A stretch of DNA of 6,113 nt. Origin: Rikenellaceae bacterium. GTDB lineage: Bacteria > Bacteroidota > Bacteroidia > Bacteroidales > Rikenellaceae. Positions 5,074-6,113 of this stretch are shown here, piece by piece; the first letter of the stretch is position 1; each line of letters begins with the position of its first letter. Where the stretch lies: NCBI GenBank assembly GCA_021203585.1, contig JAJQAW010000391.1:3756-9868 (forward strand), given 5' to 3'. Position numbers and translations under genes: made by a program. The notes beneath the pieces are model-generated. The model was given only the letters and a program-made list of their open reading frames with translations, was not told the DNA's origin and ran no database searches.

Positions 5074-6113
5074 TACAATCCCAATATGCGTTTACGTATC
5101 AGCATCGCCACGCCGATCAATCCGGCATCGTCTCCCAATTTGGAAACGGTAAATTTGGTATCCCGGTTGACCAAACTCAGCGAATGTTTATTCACGGCCG
5201 CTTTCACCGGAAGCAGGAAATAATCGCCCGCTTTGGCTATGCTACCACCGATGATAAACAATTCCGGGTTGAATAAATTGATCAGTGTGGCGATGGCCCG
5301 TCCGGCTTTTTCTCCCACTTCTTCGATCAATTCGATGGACAACACGTCGTCCTGCTCGGCGGCCGCCACGATGTCCTGCATGACGATTTGTCCTCCTTGC
5401 TGTAGCTTTTCCGACAGCAGCGAGGCGTCTCCTTCCCGGATCCGGGTCTTGATCTGTCGTTCCAGAGCGATGCCCGAAACTTCAGTTTCCAGGCACCCCT
5501 TCTTTCCGCATTGACAGATGATCTGGTTGTCGAACATGGGAGTATGGCCGAATTCCCCGGCAAAACCGGATTTACCGTAATACAACTTACCGTCGATAAT
5601 AATACCCACAGCCAAACCGTGGGAGAGGTAAAAGTAGATGACGTTTTTCACTCCTTCGTTCGGTCCGCTCATGTATTCGGCATGGCAACTGGAACGGGTG
5701 TCGTTTTCGATCAGTACTTTAAACCCGATTTTCTCTTCTAGGTATTGACTGAGCGGTTTTCGGGTCCAATTGAAATAATAGTAACTGTAGCCGCTGGCCG
5801 AATTGATCCGGCCGGAAAGATTGACTCCCACACCCATGATCTTATCGGATTCCAGTTTTAGTCCGGCAATGTATTCACTGATCCGGCTGCACAGTTCTTC
5901 CAGGCATTCGGGCGTATTGAGCAGTTCGAAGGCCATGCCCCGTTTGATATCGATGATATTGTTCTTCAGATCGGTCAGTATAAAATTAATACACCGGTGA
6001 CAAACGTCTACTCCGACAAAATAGATAGCCGATTGGGCCAGGCCATACTGATTGGGACGGCGACCGCCCGGCGTTTCCACCTTACCGTAGTCCACCACGA
6101 TACCGTCTTGGAG
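5073..6113 (-). CDS. ROK-family transcriptional regulator (NagC/XylR-like), 5' end outside the window
   Basis: 346 residues are visible and the frame is open to the window edge. A GTG at 6098 is an internal valine and not the start, because the codons before it (LQDGIVV) continue the end of a winged helix-turn-helix, followed by the linker ETPGGRRPNQYGL that typically joins it to the ROK domain. About 55-60 residues are probably missing. Counting from the first visible codon, the ROK domain begins near residue 33 (FVGVDV). It carries ENDTR (136-140), the zinc site with His190 in GEFGHT and Cys200, Cys202 and Cys207 in CQCGKKGCLE, and FIIGGS near 286. The N-terminal phosphate loop DxGxT of sugar kinases is replaced by GVDVCHRC, so a repressor or activator responding to a sugar is more likely than a kinase. 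It is upstream of, and overlaps by one base, the acetyltransferase gene. Its promoter and its target genes are not in view. Confidence 0.9.
   Translation of the reverse strand, partial: LQDGIVVDYGKVETPGGRRPNQYGLAQSAIYFVGVDVCHRCINFILTDLKNNIIDIKRGMAFELLNTPECLEELCSRISEYIAGLKLESDKIMGVGVNLSGRINSASGYSYYYFNWTRKPLSQYLEEKIGFKVLIENDTRSSCHAEYMSGPNEGVKNVIYFYLSHGLAVGIIIDGKLYYGKSGFAGEFGHTPMFDNQIICQCGKKGCLETEVSGIALERQIKTRIREGDASLLSEKLQQGGQIVMQDIVAAAEQDDVLSIELIEEVGEKAGRAIATLINLFNPELFIIGGSIAKAGDYFLLPVKAAVNKHSLSLVNRDTKFTVSKLGDDAGLIGVAMLIRKRILGL

Noticed and set aside
6096..6098. GTG as the start codon of the ROK gene
   Set aside because: The frame remains open to the window edge, and the codons before and after it match the end of a winged helix and linker, so the gene begins outside the window.
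1..6113. CRISPR array, insertion sequence, integrase or phage genes
   Set aside because: No spaced direct repeats, transposase or integrase motifs, or terminal inverted repeats were seen on either strand.

Overview
This window looks like an ordinary, mostly chromosomal stretch from a member of the Bacteroidota, probably order Bacteroidales. The evidence is the family make-up (a signal-peptide alpha/beta hydrolase of the two-domain type common in that phylum, a MaeB-type malic enzyme, and a stand-alone HsdR-N-terminal-like nuclease of about 150 aa), the scarcity of strong Shine-Dalgarno sequences, and a TAnnTTTG-like promoter box upstream of the malic enzyme. Base composition appears to be around 50 % G+C by eye. 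The genus cannot be named from the sequence.

Layout, left to right. 1-82 is the 3' end of a membrane protein on the + strand. It is followed after 11 bp by a secreted or periplasmic alpha/beta hydrolase (94-1443, +). A strong 13-bp perfect hairpin (1446-1477) separates it from a convergent malic enzyme locus (1530-3812, -), homologous to the approximately 760-aa NADP-type MaeB with a C-terminal phosphotransacetylase-like domain. That locus is cut by a single in-frame TAA at 1914-1916, exactly where the family has a conserved tyrosine. The frame then continues undamaged for 127 further codons. Divergent from it, across a 114-bp promoter region, is the small nuclease-fold protein (3927-4388, +). 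Positions 4389-4539 hold no gene or convincing terminator that I can see. A GNAT acetyltransferase (4540-5073, -) follows. It overlaps by one base (TAATG) the stop of a ROK-family transcriptional regulator (5073 to beyond 6113, -), whose N-terminal DNA-binding domain is mostly outside the window.

How the genes relate. There are at least three transcription units: the membrane protein plus hydrolase; maeB alone; and ROK regulator plus acetyltransferase, which look translationally coupled. The nuclease-like gene is alone on its strand. No pathway links all of them. MaeB would make pyruvate and NAD(P)H from malate, the ROK protein probably senses a sugar or sugar derivative, and the acetyltransferase resembles the SpeG/RimJ-like GNATs.

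I did not find a new multi-gene system. The points worth a second look are two apparent losses of key residues in neighbouring convergent genes (the maeB nonsense codon, and a hydrolase whose expected catalytic histidine is tyrosine), and the orphan nuclease, whose catalytic motifs are all intact although no restriction-modification partner is nearby.
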